A program made the translations under genes and the position numbers. DNA of 64,000 bases from Clostridia bacterium (GTDB taxonomy: Bacteria > Bacillota > Clostridia > Oscillospirales > Acutalibacteraceae): NCBI GenBank assembly GCA_017521425.1, contig JAFXCQ010000033.1, positions 42,738 to 106,737 on the forward strand, written 5' to 3'. Below the pieces are notes generated by a model, which saw only the letters and a program-made list of their open reading frames with translations, was not told the DNA's origin and did no database searches. This document shows, piece after piece, positions 27,112 to 36,913 of this stretch. The first letter of the stretch is position 1; each line of letters opens with the position of its first letter.

Positions 27112-28209
27112 TTATCTGTTTTTGAAAAGGTCGAGAATATCACCAATATCGTCATCATCACTTGATGAAGAATATACAGAATCTGACTCAACACTTGAAG
27201 ATGTAGTAGTTGTTGTTGCTGCACCTGCTTTATTTGGGAAGCCATTAGCATCTGTACCGAAACCAGTAGCAATAACTGTAACGATTAATTCATCATCAAG
27301 AGATTCATTGAATGTAACACCAAAGATGATGTTTGCATCAACATCTGCAGCACTTGAAACGATTGTTGAAGCATCTGTAACTTCTTCAAGAGTAATATCA
27401 GGTGAAGCAGTAATGCTTATAATAAGACCCTTTGCACCCTGAATTGTTGTTTCAAGAAGTGGACTTGAAATAGCTGCGTGTGCTGCCTGAGAAGCCTTTT
27501 CTTTACCAGAGGCACGACCAACACCCATATGAGCATGACCAGCATCTTTCATAACTGCACTGATATCTGCAAAGTCTAAGTTAATAAGACCATCAACTTT
27601 AATAAGGTCAGAAATACTCTTAACACCCTGACGAAGAACATCATCTGCAATTGCGAATGCGTTCTGGAATGTAATTTTTTGTTCTGTAACTAATTTAAGT
27701 CTTTCGTTAGGGATAACAATAAGACTGTCTACGTGTTGTGCAAGCTCTGCAATACCTGCTTCTGCTTGTTGCATTCTTCTTCTTCCTTCAAATTCAAAAG
27801 GCTTTGTAACAATACCAACTGTAAGAATACCGCGTTCTTTTGCAATTTGTGCAATTGCAGGAGCAGCACCTGTACCAGTACCGCCGCCCATACCAGCAGT
27901 AATAAATACCATATTTGTATCATTTAATGTATCTACGATAATATCACGGCTTTCTTCAGCTGCTTTAAGACCCATTTCTGGACGAGCACCCGCACCACGA
28001 CCGCCTGTAACCTTGTCACCAATTGCGATTTTGTGAGTAGCCTTTGATGATTCGAGTGCTTGTCTATCAGTATTGATAGCAACAAATTCAACACCCTGAA
28101 CACCTGCAGATACCATTCGGTTAATAGCGTTACCGCCGCCACCACCGACACCTATAACTTTAATTTGAGTATTTTCTTCGAATTCAGTTGTAACATTTTC
28201 AAATGCCAT
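27112..28209 (-). CDS. ftsZ: cell-division GTPase FtsZ
   Basis: The 365-residue tubulin homologue has the GTP-binding signature [10 protein letters not shown] near residue 107, the N-terminal [13 protein letters not shown] and the T7-loop region NLDFADI that completes GTP hydrolysis in the next subunit. A 40-residue Thr/Ser-rich linker follows, then the C-terminal peptide DILDLFKNR that recruits membrane anchors. AGGAGG precedes the ATG. No ftsA is adjacent, so the membrane tether must be SepF, or FtsA encoded elsewhere. Confidence 0.97.
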   Translation of the reverse strand: MAFENVTTEFEENTQIKVIGVGGGGGNAINRMVSAGVQGVEFVAINTDRQALESSKATHKIAIGDKVTGGRGAGARPEMGLKAAEESRDIIVDTLNDTNMVFITAGMGGGTGTGAAPAIAQIAKERGILTVGIVTKPFEFEGRRRMQQAEAGIAELAQHVDSLIVIPNERLKLVTEQKITFQNAFAIADDVLRQGVKSISDLIKVDGLINLDFADISAVMKDAGHAHMGVGRASGKEKASQAAHAAISSPLLETTIQGAKGLIISITASPDITLEEVTDASTIVSSAADVDANIIFGVTFNESLDDELIVTVIATGFGTDANGFPNKAGAATTTTTSSSVESDSVYSSSSDDDDIGDILDLFKNR

Positions 28210-28296
28210 TTGAACTTCCTCCTAATATCAAGTATCACGGGCAGAATTACCCCGAATACAAAAATTCTTAATAAAAATTTATAAATTATCCATATA

Positions 28297-28325
28297 ATGT
28301 TACCACACAAACGTAATAATAGCAA
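28297..28325 (-). promoter_or_regulatory. possible promoter of ftsZ
   Basis: On the minus strand TTGCTA (28325-28320) and TAACAT (28302-28297) have a 17-bp spacer. The 170-bp gap between ftsQ and ftsZ suggests separate expression of ftsZ. Confidence 0.42.
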
Positions 28326-28382
28326 GAGATTTTTTTCATTTTTATTACAATTTTGTAATTTTATTGAAAAATAACCAAATTA

Positions 28383-29318
28383 TTACTGTTCATTGGTAGT
28401 TTTTTCTTGTGTTTTGTTTAATTTCTCAGTAGTTTCTTCCGTTACGGCAGTTGTTGTTTCATAGTCCCCTGCTTTAAAATACACCTTTGGCTCTGTTCTT
28501 AAATCAAGAACCCCTATTTCATATTGATTTATTTCATTTTCTCTTTCAATTGCTGCAGCAGCTCTTAAAATCTTTGTTTCAAGATTTACAGATGAGCCTA
28601 CAAGGATTTTTATTCTATCGTTATATATCATAAAGATATCTGATGTATCAGTAACATCTATTTCTGTTAAACCGGTTATGCCAGCTTTTGTAACCGCTTT
28701 TAATAACTCTATTAAAATATCCCCATTTTCTTTTGTTTTAAAAGTAATTGTTTCACTTTCTTTAAAACTTTCTGTTTCAATGCCTGTTACAACCGGTACA
28801 CCTTCACTTAAAATAGCGGCGTCAGAATCAAGCACCTTACCATTTTCATTTAACAAAATAAAATTACCTTTATATGATATTGCTGCTGCGCTATATGTAT
28901 CTGTCACATTGATTACAAGTGTTGACGGCAAATCTCTCTCTATTGTTACAGAGCCAACAAATGGTAATGATGCTGTGAGAGTTTTTGCAATCTGTTCTTC
29001 GTTTGCAAGTAAAAGACTATCGCCTGTTTCGACACCACAATTTTCTAAAATTATTTTTTGTGGATAAGCTTTTGAGCCTTTTACTTTAATTGTATCCACC
29101 TTAAAGAAAACCGTTAAAGCAAGCACTAAACCTATTATACCCACAACTAATAACAAAACAAAAGAAAGCAATGCTTTTCTTATTGCTCTGCGTCTTTTTA
29201 AACGTTTTTTCTTTCTTGAGCGAACCTCATCGCGAGACAACTGTTGCCCACCGGCACCTGTAAAGCCGGTAGGCAATTTTATGATATTGGATGTGTTATT
29301 TTTCTTTCCATTTGCCAT
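28383..29318 (-). CDS. ftsQ: cell-division protein FtsQ/DivIB
   Basis: The 311-residue protein has a strongly basic cytoplasmic N-terminus (RSRKKKRLKRRRAIRK), one membrane helix (about 47-72), a POTRA domain beginning at FKVDTIKVKGSKAYPQ, and the FtsQ-type beta domain after it. The C-terminus is Thr/Glu-rich. DivIB stabilises the septal FtsL-FtsB-PBP complex. Its start lies inside the end of murA (23-bp overlap), showing close coupling. Confidence 0.85.
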   Translation of the reverse strand: MANGKKNNTSNIIKLPTGFTGAGGQQLSRDEVRSRKKKRLKRRRAIRKALLSFVLLLVVGIIGLVLALTVFFKVDTIKVKGSKAYPQKIILENCGVETGDSLLLANEEQIAKTLTASLPFVGSVTIERDLPSTLVINVTDTYSAAAISYKGNFILLNENGKVLDSDAAILSEGVPVVTGIETESFKESETITFKTKENGDILIELLKAVTKAGITGLTEIDVTDTSDIFMIYNDRIKILVGSSVNLETKILRAAAAIERENEINQYEIGVLDLRTEPKVYFKAGDYETTTAVTEETTEKLNKTQEKTTNEQ

Positions 29319-30579
29319 AACTTTTTTTCGTCCTAACTATATCAGCATTTAACATACAAAGATTTTCTTCAAAATTTTCATAACCACGGTCTATATGTTT
29401 AATATCACTCACTTCTGTTACACCCGTTGCTGCTATACCCGCTAAAACTAATGCAGAGCCACCACGCAAATCGGGTGAAACAACACTTGCACCATACAAA
29501 CGGTCAACTCCATCGACAACCGCTACCCTACCCTCGGTGCGTATTCTCGCGCCCATTCTCACAAGTTCGGGAACGTGTTTAAACCGACTTTCAAAAATAT
29601 TCTCTACAATAACACTTGTTCCTTTAGCTATTGTAGCAAGTGTCATTACAGGAGCCTGTGCATCTGTCGGAAAGCCTGGATAAGGTTGAGTGATAAGCTT
29701 ATCAATTCTATTCAGCTTAATAGGTGCTTTAAGTCTTATTTCATCACATCTTACTGATATTTCACAGCCTGTTTCTTCTAACACAGGTAAAATAGCACCA
29801 AGATGTGCGGGAACAGTATTTTTAAGAGCAATATCGCCACCCGTTATAGCACCCGCAAAAAGATATGTTGCAGCAGCAATTCTATCACAAATTACAGAAT
29901 GCTCTGTCGCCGAGAGTTTTTTTACACCCTCAATAACTATTATGCTTTCTCCACCACCATGAATTTTTGCACCGCATTTATTAAGGAAATTACATAAATC
30001 TATTATTTCAGGCTCTCGTGCTGCATTTATTATTGTAGTTGTACCCTCTGCAATGCTTGAAGCTAAAATTGCATTTTCGGTTGCACCAACACTTGGAAAA
30101 GTAAGCGTGATTTTAGTACCTTTAAGCTTTTTGCTTACAGAGCACTCAAGTCTTCCGTGCTCCTCACAAATTGTTACACCTAATTTTCTCATTGCAAAAA
30201 GATGTAAATCAATAGGTCTTAAACCTATTTCACACCCACCTGGTGTTGAAATAACTGCTCTGCCTGTTTTTGCAAGAATTGCACCTAAAAAAATAACTGA
30301 AGAGCGCATTTCTCTCATTAAGCCTTCAGGAATTTCAAAACCATAAGCAGAGCTACTGTCAATAACTAAATCCTTGCCACATCTTTCTACCTTGCACCCT
30401 AAATTTTCTAAAATTTTAATAGTGCTTTCCACATCTGAAAGACGGGGGCAATTATGTATTACTGATTTACCATTTACTAAATATGTTGCAGCAAGAATTG
30501 GTAAGGCACTATTTTTCGAACCCTGTGCCACCAGACTCCCGCTTAATCTTCTACCACCGTTTATTACCAATGAAGCCAT
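29296..30579 (-). CDS. murA: UDP-N-acetylglucosamine 1-carboxyvinyltransferase (MurA)
   Basis: The 427-residue protein performs the first committed step of peptidoglycan synthesis. Visible are the N-terminal GSKNSALPILAA with the catalytic Lys, the PEP-binding Cys116 in TPGGCEIGLRPIDLH (the fosfomycin target), and YPGFPTDAQAP. The intact Cys predicts fosfomycin sensitivity. An in-frame ATG lies 12 codons upstream, but 30579 has AAAGGGG and opens directly into the fold. Its place between murG and ftsQ is where other clostridia often have murB or murA. Confidence 0.94.
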   Translation of the reverse strand: MASLVINGGRRLSGSLVAQGSKNSALPILAATYLVNGKSVIHNCPRLSDVESTIKILENLGCKVERCGKDLVIDSSSAYGFEIPEGLMREMRSSVIFLGAILAKTGRAVISTPGGCEIGLRPIDLHLFAMRKLGVTICEEHGRLECSVSKKLKGTKITLTFPSVGATENAILASSIAEGTTTIINAAREPEIIDLCNFLNKCGAKIHGGGESIIVIEGVKKLSATEHSVICDRIAAATYLFAGAITGGDIALKNTVPAHLGAILPVLEETGCEISVRCDEIRLKAPIKLNRIDKLITQPYPGFPTDAQAPVMTLATIAKGTSVIVENIFESRFKHVPELVRMGARIRTEGRVAVVDGVDRLYGASVVSPDLRGGSALVLAGIAATGVTEVSDIKHIDRGYENFEENLCMLNADIVRTKKSYGKWKEK

Positions 30580-30646
30580 ACAGCCGCCCCTTTCAAAAGT
30601 GCAGTCACGCTTCATACTATGTAATAAACTGGTTTTTGGTTACAAA

Positions 30647-31762
30647 TTATTTAATAAGACCTAAAACGATATCTGTAATTTGCTCTTTTGCGTTTAATGT
30701 TGCCATTTTTTTAGCATTTGCGCCAATTTCGTTTAATTTCGTTTTATCGCTTATAAGTTTATTTATTTCTTCTAAAAGTCTGTCACCTGTTAAATCTTTT
30801 TCTTCAATAATAACTGCGGCATTGTTATTAACAAGTGCCATAGCATTATGATACTGATGATTTTCAGTAACATTTGGTGAAGGAATCAAAATTGATGCTT
30901 TACCTAACGCCTGAAATTCCGAAAGAGAGGATGCACCTGCACGACAAATTACAAGGTCACAAGCAGAAAGGCAACGAGCCATATCGTTTATATATTCTCT
31001 TATTTCAATATTGTTAGCATTATCTAAATCTACACCTTTTTCTTTCATTAAATCAGGCACCCAAAGACCATATTGACCAGTAGCAATAAGGAAGTTACAG
31101 GTATTATCCTTCCAGATTTTTGAAACGACATCTGTAACAGCTTCATTTATTGCTCTTGCACCTAATGAGCCACCCATTGAAAGAATAAGCGGTTTACTGT
31201 CAAATCCTAATTCTTCTCTCGATTTTTGCGAGTCTGCCTCTAACAGCTCTCCTCTCACAGGAAGTCCTGTAACAACCATTTTATTTTTTATGTTCATATG
31301 CTTTTTTGCTTCTTCTGCAGTAAGCATTACAACATCTACTTTTTCTGCTAATGCTTTATTTGTTATACCTGGGTAAGCATTCTGTTCGTGAATAGCAGTA
31401 GGAATACCCATTTTTGCAGCCATTCTTACAACAGGGCCACTTACATATCCACCAAAACCGACTACTACATCAGGTTTGAAGTCATTTATTATCTTTTTTA
31501 CTGCACCAGAGCTTTTTAAAAGTCTTGTAACAGTTTTCACATTTGCTTTAATTGCATCAGGTGAAAAGCTTCTTTTAAAACCGCTGATTTCAATTGTTTT
31601 TAATGAAAACCCTGCTTCGGGTACTATTTTTGCTTCAATTCTGTCAGGTGTACCCACAAAGCAGATTTCTGCTTCTGGGTGTCTTTTTCTTATTTCACCT
31701 GCAACTGCTAATGCAGGGTTTACGTGACCACCTGTGCCACCTGCTGCTATTAAAACTTTCAT
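30647..31762 (-). CDS. murG: lipid II synthase glycosyltransferase MurG
   Basis: The 371-residue GT-B enzyme adds GlcNAc to lipid I at the inner membrane face. It has the N-terminal glycine loop IAAGGTGGHVNPALA, the segment VVGFGGYVSGPVV, the UDP-GlcNAc site SMGGSLGARAINE, and CRAGASSLSEFQALGKASILIPSP. ATG 31762 overlaps the ftsW stop and is preferred over a GTG four codons earlier. Confidence 0.95.
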   Translation of the reverse strand: MKVLIAAGGTGGHVNPALAVAGEIRKRHPEAEICFVGTPDRIEAKIVPEAGFSLKTIEISGFKRSFSPDAIKANVKTVTRLLKSSGAVKKIINDFKPDVVVGFGGYVSGPVVRMAAKMGIPTAIHEQNAYPGITNKALAEKVDVVMLTAEEAKKHMNIKNKMVVTGLPVRGELLEADSQKSREELGFDSKPLILSMGGSLGARAINEAVTDVVSKIWKDNTCNFLIATGQYGLWVPDLMKEKGVDLDNANNIEIREYINDMARCLSACDLVICRAGASSLSEFQALGKASILIPSPNVTENHQYHNAMALVNNNAAVIIEEKDLTGDRLLEEINKLISDKTKLNEIGANAKKMATLNAKEQITDIVLGLIK

Positions 31763-31763
31763 C

Positions 31764-33053
31764 TTACTCACCACTGTTTATTTTTCTTGAAGGAGATCTT
31801 TTTTTAGCATTTCTGAATGTATATACCTTTGGCATATTTGCCTGTCGCGAAACAGACAAAACAACACCCATTTCTACAAGACAGATAATCATTGAAGAAC
31901 CACCATAACTGAAGAACGGTAAACCAATACCTGTATTAGGAAGTGTATCGGTAACAACCGCGACATTAAGTGCAACCTGAAGTGCTAAGTGTAACACCAT
32001 ACCAAAAGCAATAAGTGCTCCAAAACGGTCTCTTGCACGCATACCGATAATTACACCGCGCCATATAAGTGCACAGAACAAGAGAAGTATTCCTGTTGCA
32101 CCAACAAAGCCTAATTCTTCACATACGATTGCAAAAATAAAGTCGTTCTGCGGCTCTGAAACATAAAGATATTTTTCTTTGGAATTACCAAGACCTGCAC
32201 CAAAGAAGCCACCAGAACCAATTGCGTATAACGACTGGTTAGTCTGCCAACGTGCACCCGTTGGTTCGTACTCCTTGTCTAACCATGCTTTAATTCTCTC
32301 CGCCATATAATCACGAAGAAGAGGAATATTTTCATATTCTAAAACAACAACGACAATTAAAATTATTGCCAATATACCACCGAAAATGAACCATCTTGCC
32401 CTACCCTCGCCAAGCCAGAGCATTATGACACCAATACCTAAAATAAGAATTGTACCTGACAAATGGCTTTCAAGAGCAACAAGTCCTGCTATTGCAATAA
32501 CTATAAAGAGATAATAAAACAAGGTTGTTGTGCCTTGTGTTATTAAAATCTTTTTACCAGACATTTCATAAAGATTTCGTGCAAACGGAACTTTTGAAAG
32601 CTTGCTGCTTGTAAGCTTTTTATAATCCTTATCAAGTCCTCTTGCTAAATACAATATAAGAACAAACTTTGCTATTTCTGATGGTTGGAACGAAAAAGAA
32701 CCGATATAAATCCATCTTTTAATACCATCCTCTGATGGAAAACAAAGAACTGCAATAAGACAAACCAAAGCAATTAACATACCAAATGAGCTTAAATCTC
32801 TTAATTGATGATAATCGAACTTTGAAACGACATATAAAACACCGATACCTGCAACAGCAAAAATTAACTGTCGGGTAAAAAAGTAGAGTGGATTGTCGCT
32901 GTCTACATTATAATACGCGTAAAAATAACTTGAAGAAAGCAACATTACAAGCCCTATTGAGAGAACGAGTAAAAGAATTAAAAAGAATGGTAAATCCATA
33001 CTGTTTTTAATCCAGGAATCTTTCAATATAGTTTTTAATTTATTAAGATTCAT
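31764..33053 (-). CDS. ftsW: SEDS peptidoglycan polymerase FtsW/SpoVE
   Basis: The 429-residue protein has about ten membrane helices. SEDS features include SFSFQPSEIAKFVLILYLA, ALESHLSGTILILGIG, and the C-terminal NTGIGLPFFSYGGSSMI. A basic tail (KKRSPSRK) follows. SEDS proteins polymerise glycan strands with a partner class B PBP, here probably the PASTA PBP in the same cluster. Position between mraY and murG is that of ftsW/spoVE; whether it acts in division, sporulation or both cannot be told. Confidence 0.92.
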   Translation of the reverse strand: MNLNKLKTILKDSWIKNSMDLPFFLILLLVLSIGLVMLLSSSYFYAYYNVDSDNPLYFFTRQLIFAVAGIGVLYVVSKFDYHQLRDLSSFGMLIALVCLIAVLCFPSEDGIKRWIYIGSFSFQPSEIAKFVLILYLARGLDKDYKKLTSSKLSKVPFARNLYEMSGKKILITQGTTTLFYYLFIVIAIAGLVALESHLSGTILILGIGVIMLWLGEGRARWFIFGGILAIILIVVVVLEYENIPLLRDYMAERIKAWLDKEYEPTGARWQTNQSLYAIGSGGFFGAGLGNSKEKYLYVSEPQNDFIFAIVCEELGFVGATGILLLFCALIWRGVIIGMRARDRFGALIAFGMVLHLALQVALNVAVVTDTLPNTGIGLPFFSYGGSSMIICLVEMGVVLSVSRQANMPKVYTFRNAKKRSPSRKINSGE

Positions 33054-33089
33054 TTACTTTCCTCCTTTATAATGAATTTATTTTTATGT

Positions 33090-34121
33090 TTATTTCAGAT
33101 TACCAAAATAGAAAAGTGCGATTGCTATTGCACCACCAATAAATGTTACAAGTGTGAAAATTTTACAGATTTTTGTTTCTTTCCAGCCACAAAGCTCAAA
33201 ATGGTGATGAATTGGTGCCATTTTGAAGAATCTTTTACCGTGTGTCATTTTGAAGTAACCAATCTGAATAATATCTGAACCGAATTCTGCCACATAAATA
33301 ATACCAACTAAAAGTATTATGAACGGGCAATCTACTGCGTATGCAAGAGCGACAATCATACCACCTAAAAACATTGAGCCTAAGTCACCCATCATAACTT
33401 TTGCAGGGTGCCAGTTCCAGATAACATAACCAACAAGACCACCCATTAAAGAAGCAGATAAAAGACTTGCACCAAAGCAATTGCGAAGCCCTGCAACAAC
33501 TATAAAGCAAGCTGCTGCCGCTGCAGTTACAGATGCACAAAGTCCGTCAACACCATCAGTAAAGTTTACTGCGTTTGTTGTGCAATAAATAACAATAATA
33601 CCAATAACCCAGAAGAAAATTTTTGTTTCTACCATACCAATAAATGGAATAAACATAGCACCTGTCGGGTTATCTAAATAAAGTGTCAACAAATAACCAA
33701 GCATTACGATTATCTGAAGAACTGATTTTTGTTTTATAGAAAGTCCCATATTACGCTTTTTGACTGCTTTTATGTAGTCATCAAGAAAACCGATAAAAGC
33801 AAAGCCAAGAGCCATTATAACACCTGCAAATATTTTTACCTTCATTGAGTCAGACACTATATCATTAACCACAATAATTTTACCACCACAAAGATGGTCA
33901 ATTAAAGCGATAAGTCCAAAAGAAATAAGTGTTGAAATGATAAACATAGTACCACCCATAATTGGTGTACCCTGTTTGTCTTTGTGCCATTTAGGTCCAA
34001 TATCAAGAATAGTCTGACCAAAGCTTAATTTATGTAGAAAAGGAATAACTACATAACCTAAACCAAACGCGATACCAAAGCTTAAAGCTGCCGCTAAAGC
34101 TAATGCTAAATATAAATTCAT
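33090..34121 (-). CDS. mraY: phospho-N-acetylmuramoyl-pentapeptide transferase MraY
   Basis: The 343-residue integral membrane enzyme makes lipid I. Motifs are GTPIMGGTMF, FIGFLDDYIK with the Asp pair, NAVNFTDGVDGLCA, GDLGSMFLGG, and the loop FKMAPIHHHFELCGW. ATG 34121 overlaps the murF stop as ATGA, with GGAG eight bases upstream; a GTG three codons before it is less likely. Confidence 0.95.
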   Translation of the reverse strand: MNLYLALALAAALSFGIAFGLGYVVIPFLHKLSFGQTILDIGPKWHKDKQGTPIMGGTMFIISTLISFGLIALIDHLCGGKIIVVNDIVSDSMKVKIFAGVIMALGFAFIGFLDDYIKAVKKRNMGLSIKQKSVLQIIVMLGYLLTLYLDNPTGAMFIPFIGMVETKIFFWVIGIIVIYCTTNAVNFTDGVDGLCASVTAAAAACFIVVAGLRNCFGASLLSASLMGGLVGYVIWNWHPAKVMMGDLGSMFLGGMIVALAYAVDCPFIILLVGIIYVAEFGSDIIQIGYFKMTHGKRFFKMAPIHHHFELCGWKETKICKIFTLVTFIGGAIAIALFYFGNLK

Positions 34122-35473
34122 ACTTCCCACTCCTTGTATAACTTATGGAAAATTTCTTCCATTTTCATTGAACGACTACCTTTAAAAAGAATGGTATCGT
34201 CTTCTTTAAGAATTGATTTTAAATATTCTGCCAAATCATCTTTATCGGTGAATGATTTTGCAAAAGTGCCACTCTCCTCAGCACCTTTTTTAGTAAGCTC
34301 TGAAAGTTCGCCAAAAGTAAGAACAATATCTGTCTTTTGTTCTGCCGCAAACTTACCGACCTCGTAATGAGCCTCATCTGAGAAAGAGCCAAGCTCGAGC
34401 ATATCACCGAGAACTGCAATACTTCTTTTTCTCTTGATTGTATTGAGTGTTACAAGTGACGCTTTCATGCTGTCAGGATTTGCATTGTAGCAATCTTCTA
34501 TAAAAGTATAATTCAACACATTGCGCACATTTTGTCGCATTCCCTCAGGAGCGAAATTTTTCAAGGCATCTGCACTCTCCTGCAAGGTAAAGCCCAATTT
34601 TTTACCTACACACATAGCACAGAGTGCATTGTAAACATTATGTACACCAACTGCAGGCACAAATGCTTTTACACTTTCGTTTTCACAAACTGCTGTAAAC
34701 TGACTACCATCTGGCAAGAACTCAATATCTTCCGCTTTCATATAAAGGTCGTTTTGTTCTATACCGAATTTTATAATCTCAAAATCTTCAGTATTTATAG
34801 TCATAAGCATATCGTTATCACCATTTATAATAAGCGGTGAACCTTTTTTCATACCTTCGGTAATTTCATATTTCGCCTTTAAAATACCCTCACGAGAGCC
34901 TAAATTTTCAATATGAGCAGTACCGACATTTGTTATTATACCAATATCGGGCTTTACAGTATTTGTAAGGCGGGATATTTCATTAAAATGATTCATACCC
35001 ATTTCAATTACAGCTGCTTCGTGACTCTTCTCAAGACAGAACAATGTTTTAGGAACCCCTATTTCATTGTTTAAATTACCTTGTGTTTTTAAAGTATTAT
35101 ACTTTTCAGAAAGCACTGCGTGAACCATACCCTTAGTAGTTGTTTTACCAACACTACCTGTAAGTGCAACAAAAGGAATTTTAAATTTTTCTCTGTATCC
35201 TTTTGCAATATCCAACAATGCTTTGCCCGTATCACTAACAAGAATAACTCTGTCGCTATTACCATTATAACGACTGCACACTACCGCTTTTGCATTTTTT
35301 TCTAAAACCTCGTCTACAAAATCATTTGCATCAAAGCGTTCACCCTTTAAAGCGATAAAAAGTGTATTTTCATCAATTACCCTGCTATCTGTCGAAATTG
35401 TTCTGATTGACCCTTGTAAAGATGTTTCAGCATTACACCACAAGGCAATCTCTTTTAAAAATATTTCTTCCAA
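34118..35473 (-). CDS. murF: UDP-MurNAc-tripeptide:D-alanyl-D-alanine ligase MurF
   Basis: The 451-residue Mur ligase has the substrate-binding N-domain (DSRVIDENTLFIALKGERFDANDF), the ATP loop LTGSVGKTTTKGM near residue 105, the central Mur signature GMNHFNEISRL, and DCYNANPDSMKASL. It adds D-Ala-D-Ala to complete the pentapeptide. The start is TTG behind AAAGGTGA. Confidence 0.94.
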   Translation of the reverse strand: MEEIFLKEIALWCNAETSLQGSIRTISTDSRVIDENTLFIALKGERFDANDFVDEVLEKNAKAVVCSRYNGNSDRVILVSDTGKALLDIAKGYREKFKIPFVALTGSVGKTTTKGMVHAVLSEKYNTLKTQGNLNNEIGVPKTLFCLEKSHEAAVIEMGMNHFNEISRLTNTVKPDIGIITNVGTAHIENLGSREGILKAKYEITEGMKKGSPLIINGDNDMLMTINTEDFEIIKFGIEQNDLYMKAEDIEFLPDGSQFTAVCENESVKAFVPAVGVHNVYNALCAMCVGKKLGFTLQESADALKNFAPEGMRQNVRNVLNYTFIEDCYNANPDSMKASLVTLNTIKRKRSIAVLGDMLELGSFSDEAHYEVGKFAAEQKTDIVLTFGELSELTKKGAEESGTFAKSFTDKDDLAEYLKSILKEDDTILFKGSRSMKMEEIFHKLYKEWEV

Positions 35474-35491
35474 AAAATCACCTTTTCAAAA

Positions 35492-36913
35492 TCAAATCAA
35501 GCCAAGTGCTTTTTTTACTATTTCTCTTTCATCGTAATGGATACGCTCTCTACCAATAACCTGATAAGTTTCGTGACCTTTACCTGCAAGAAGAACTGTA
35601 TCGCCTTTTTTTGCTATTTTCAAAGCTTCTCTGATAGCTTCACTTCTGTCTGTAATTGTTATAACCTCTGCTTTTGAACCGACTGTACCGATTAAAATAT
35701 CTTTAATAATATCTTCTGGCTCTTCTGTTCTTGGGTTATCAGTTGTAACAATAACAATATCTGAAAGCTCTGTTGCCATTCTACCCATTTTAGGGCGCTT
35801 TGTTTTATCACGGTCACCACCACAACCAAAAAGAGTAATTACTCTGCCTTTTGTGAAGCTTCTTATAGCTTTTATTGCCTTTTCAAGCCCATCTGGTGTA
35901 TGTGCATAGTCAATTATAATGCCAAACGGTGTGTTAGTTTCTACTAATTCCAATCTACCCTTTACCGACTTTGCACTACTGATTGCATTTATAGTCTCAT
36001 CTAACGAATAACCTAACGCAGTAACTGCACCAATTGCAGATAATGAGTTATACACTGAAAAATCGCCAGGGATATTAAAATCAACCTTAAAAGTATCATT
36101 TACAGTATAAACAACTTTATTATCGTAAAGCTCAATTTCACTCGCTTTCAAGTCTGCACAGGAATTGATAGCATAGCTTATTTTTTCACACTCTACACCA
36201 TCAACCATAAATGCACCTGTTTCATCATCTGCATTTATAACTGCAATATCGCAAGCCTTGAACAGCTCTTTTTTACACTTCTTATATTCTTCAATAGTAC
36301 CATGATAATCAAGATGGTCCTGTGTAAGGTTTGTAAACACACCCACCTTAAAGTGAATACCTGCAAGACGCATCTGATGAAATGCCTGTGAGGATGTTTC
36401 CATAACACAATGCTTTATACCGTCATCTGCCATCATTTTGAAAAGCTTGTGGATATCGTAAGGGTCTGGTGTTGTGAGTTCTGTATGAAACTCTTTTTCA
36501 CCAACCATATTTTTAACTGTACCTATAAGACCTGACGCAACATTAAATTCTTTAAGAATATCTTTTATAATAAATGCAGTTGTTGTTTTACCATTAGTAC
36601 CAGTTATACCAATAAGTGTCATTTTGTCACACTCTGCGCCAAAAAGATTTTTACACATTATTGCATACGCTTCGCGGGTATTATCAACAAGCACCTGCTC
36701 TTTAAGACCTAAATCCTTTGAAACAATTACTGTTACTGCACCATTTTCCATAACTTCTTTTGCAAAATTATGACCATCAAATCTTGCACCGCATACACAC
36801 ACGAATGCACAATTTTGTGACACTTTTTTGGTGTTATCAGTAACATCACTAATTTCTCTGTCAATATATTCAGATTTTACATTTATGCCTTTTAATAATT
36901 CTGATAAAAGCAT
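35492..36913 (-). CDS. murE: UDP-MurNAc-L-Ala-D-Glu:meso-diaminopimelate ligase MurE
   Basis: The 473-residue Mur ligase has the ATP loop GITGTNGKTTTAFI near residue 107, METSSQAFHQMR, and FGCGGDRDKTKRPKMG. The segment TTDNPRTEEP contains DNPR, the motif that selects meso-diaminopimelate over lysine, so the cell wall is predicted to be DAP-type. ATG overlaps the PBP stop by one base (TAATG). Confidence 0.95.
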   Translation of the reverse strand: MLLSELLKGINVKSEYIDREISDVTDNTKKVSQNCAFVCVCGARFDGHNFAKEVMENGAVTVIVSKDLGLKEQVLVDNTREAYAIMCKNLFGAECDKMTLIGITGTNGKTTTAFIIKDILKEFNVASGLIGTVKNMVGEKEFHTELTTPDPYDIHKLFKMMADDGIKHCVMETSSQAFHQMRLAGIHFKVGVFTNLTQDHLDYHGTIEEYKKCKKELFKACDIAVINADDETGAFMVDGVECEKISYAINSCADLKASEIELYDNKVVYTVNDTFKVDFNIPGDFSVYNSLSAIGAVTALGYSLDETINAISSAKSVKGRLELVETNTPFGIIIDYAHTPDGLEKAIKAIRSFTKGRVITLFGCGGDRDKTKRPKMGRMATELSDIVIVTTDNPRTEEPEDIIKDILIGTVGSKAEVITITDRSEAIREALKIAKKGDTVLLAGKGHETYQVIGRERIHYDEREIVKKALGLI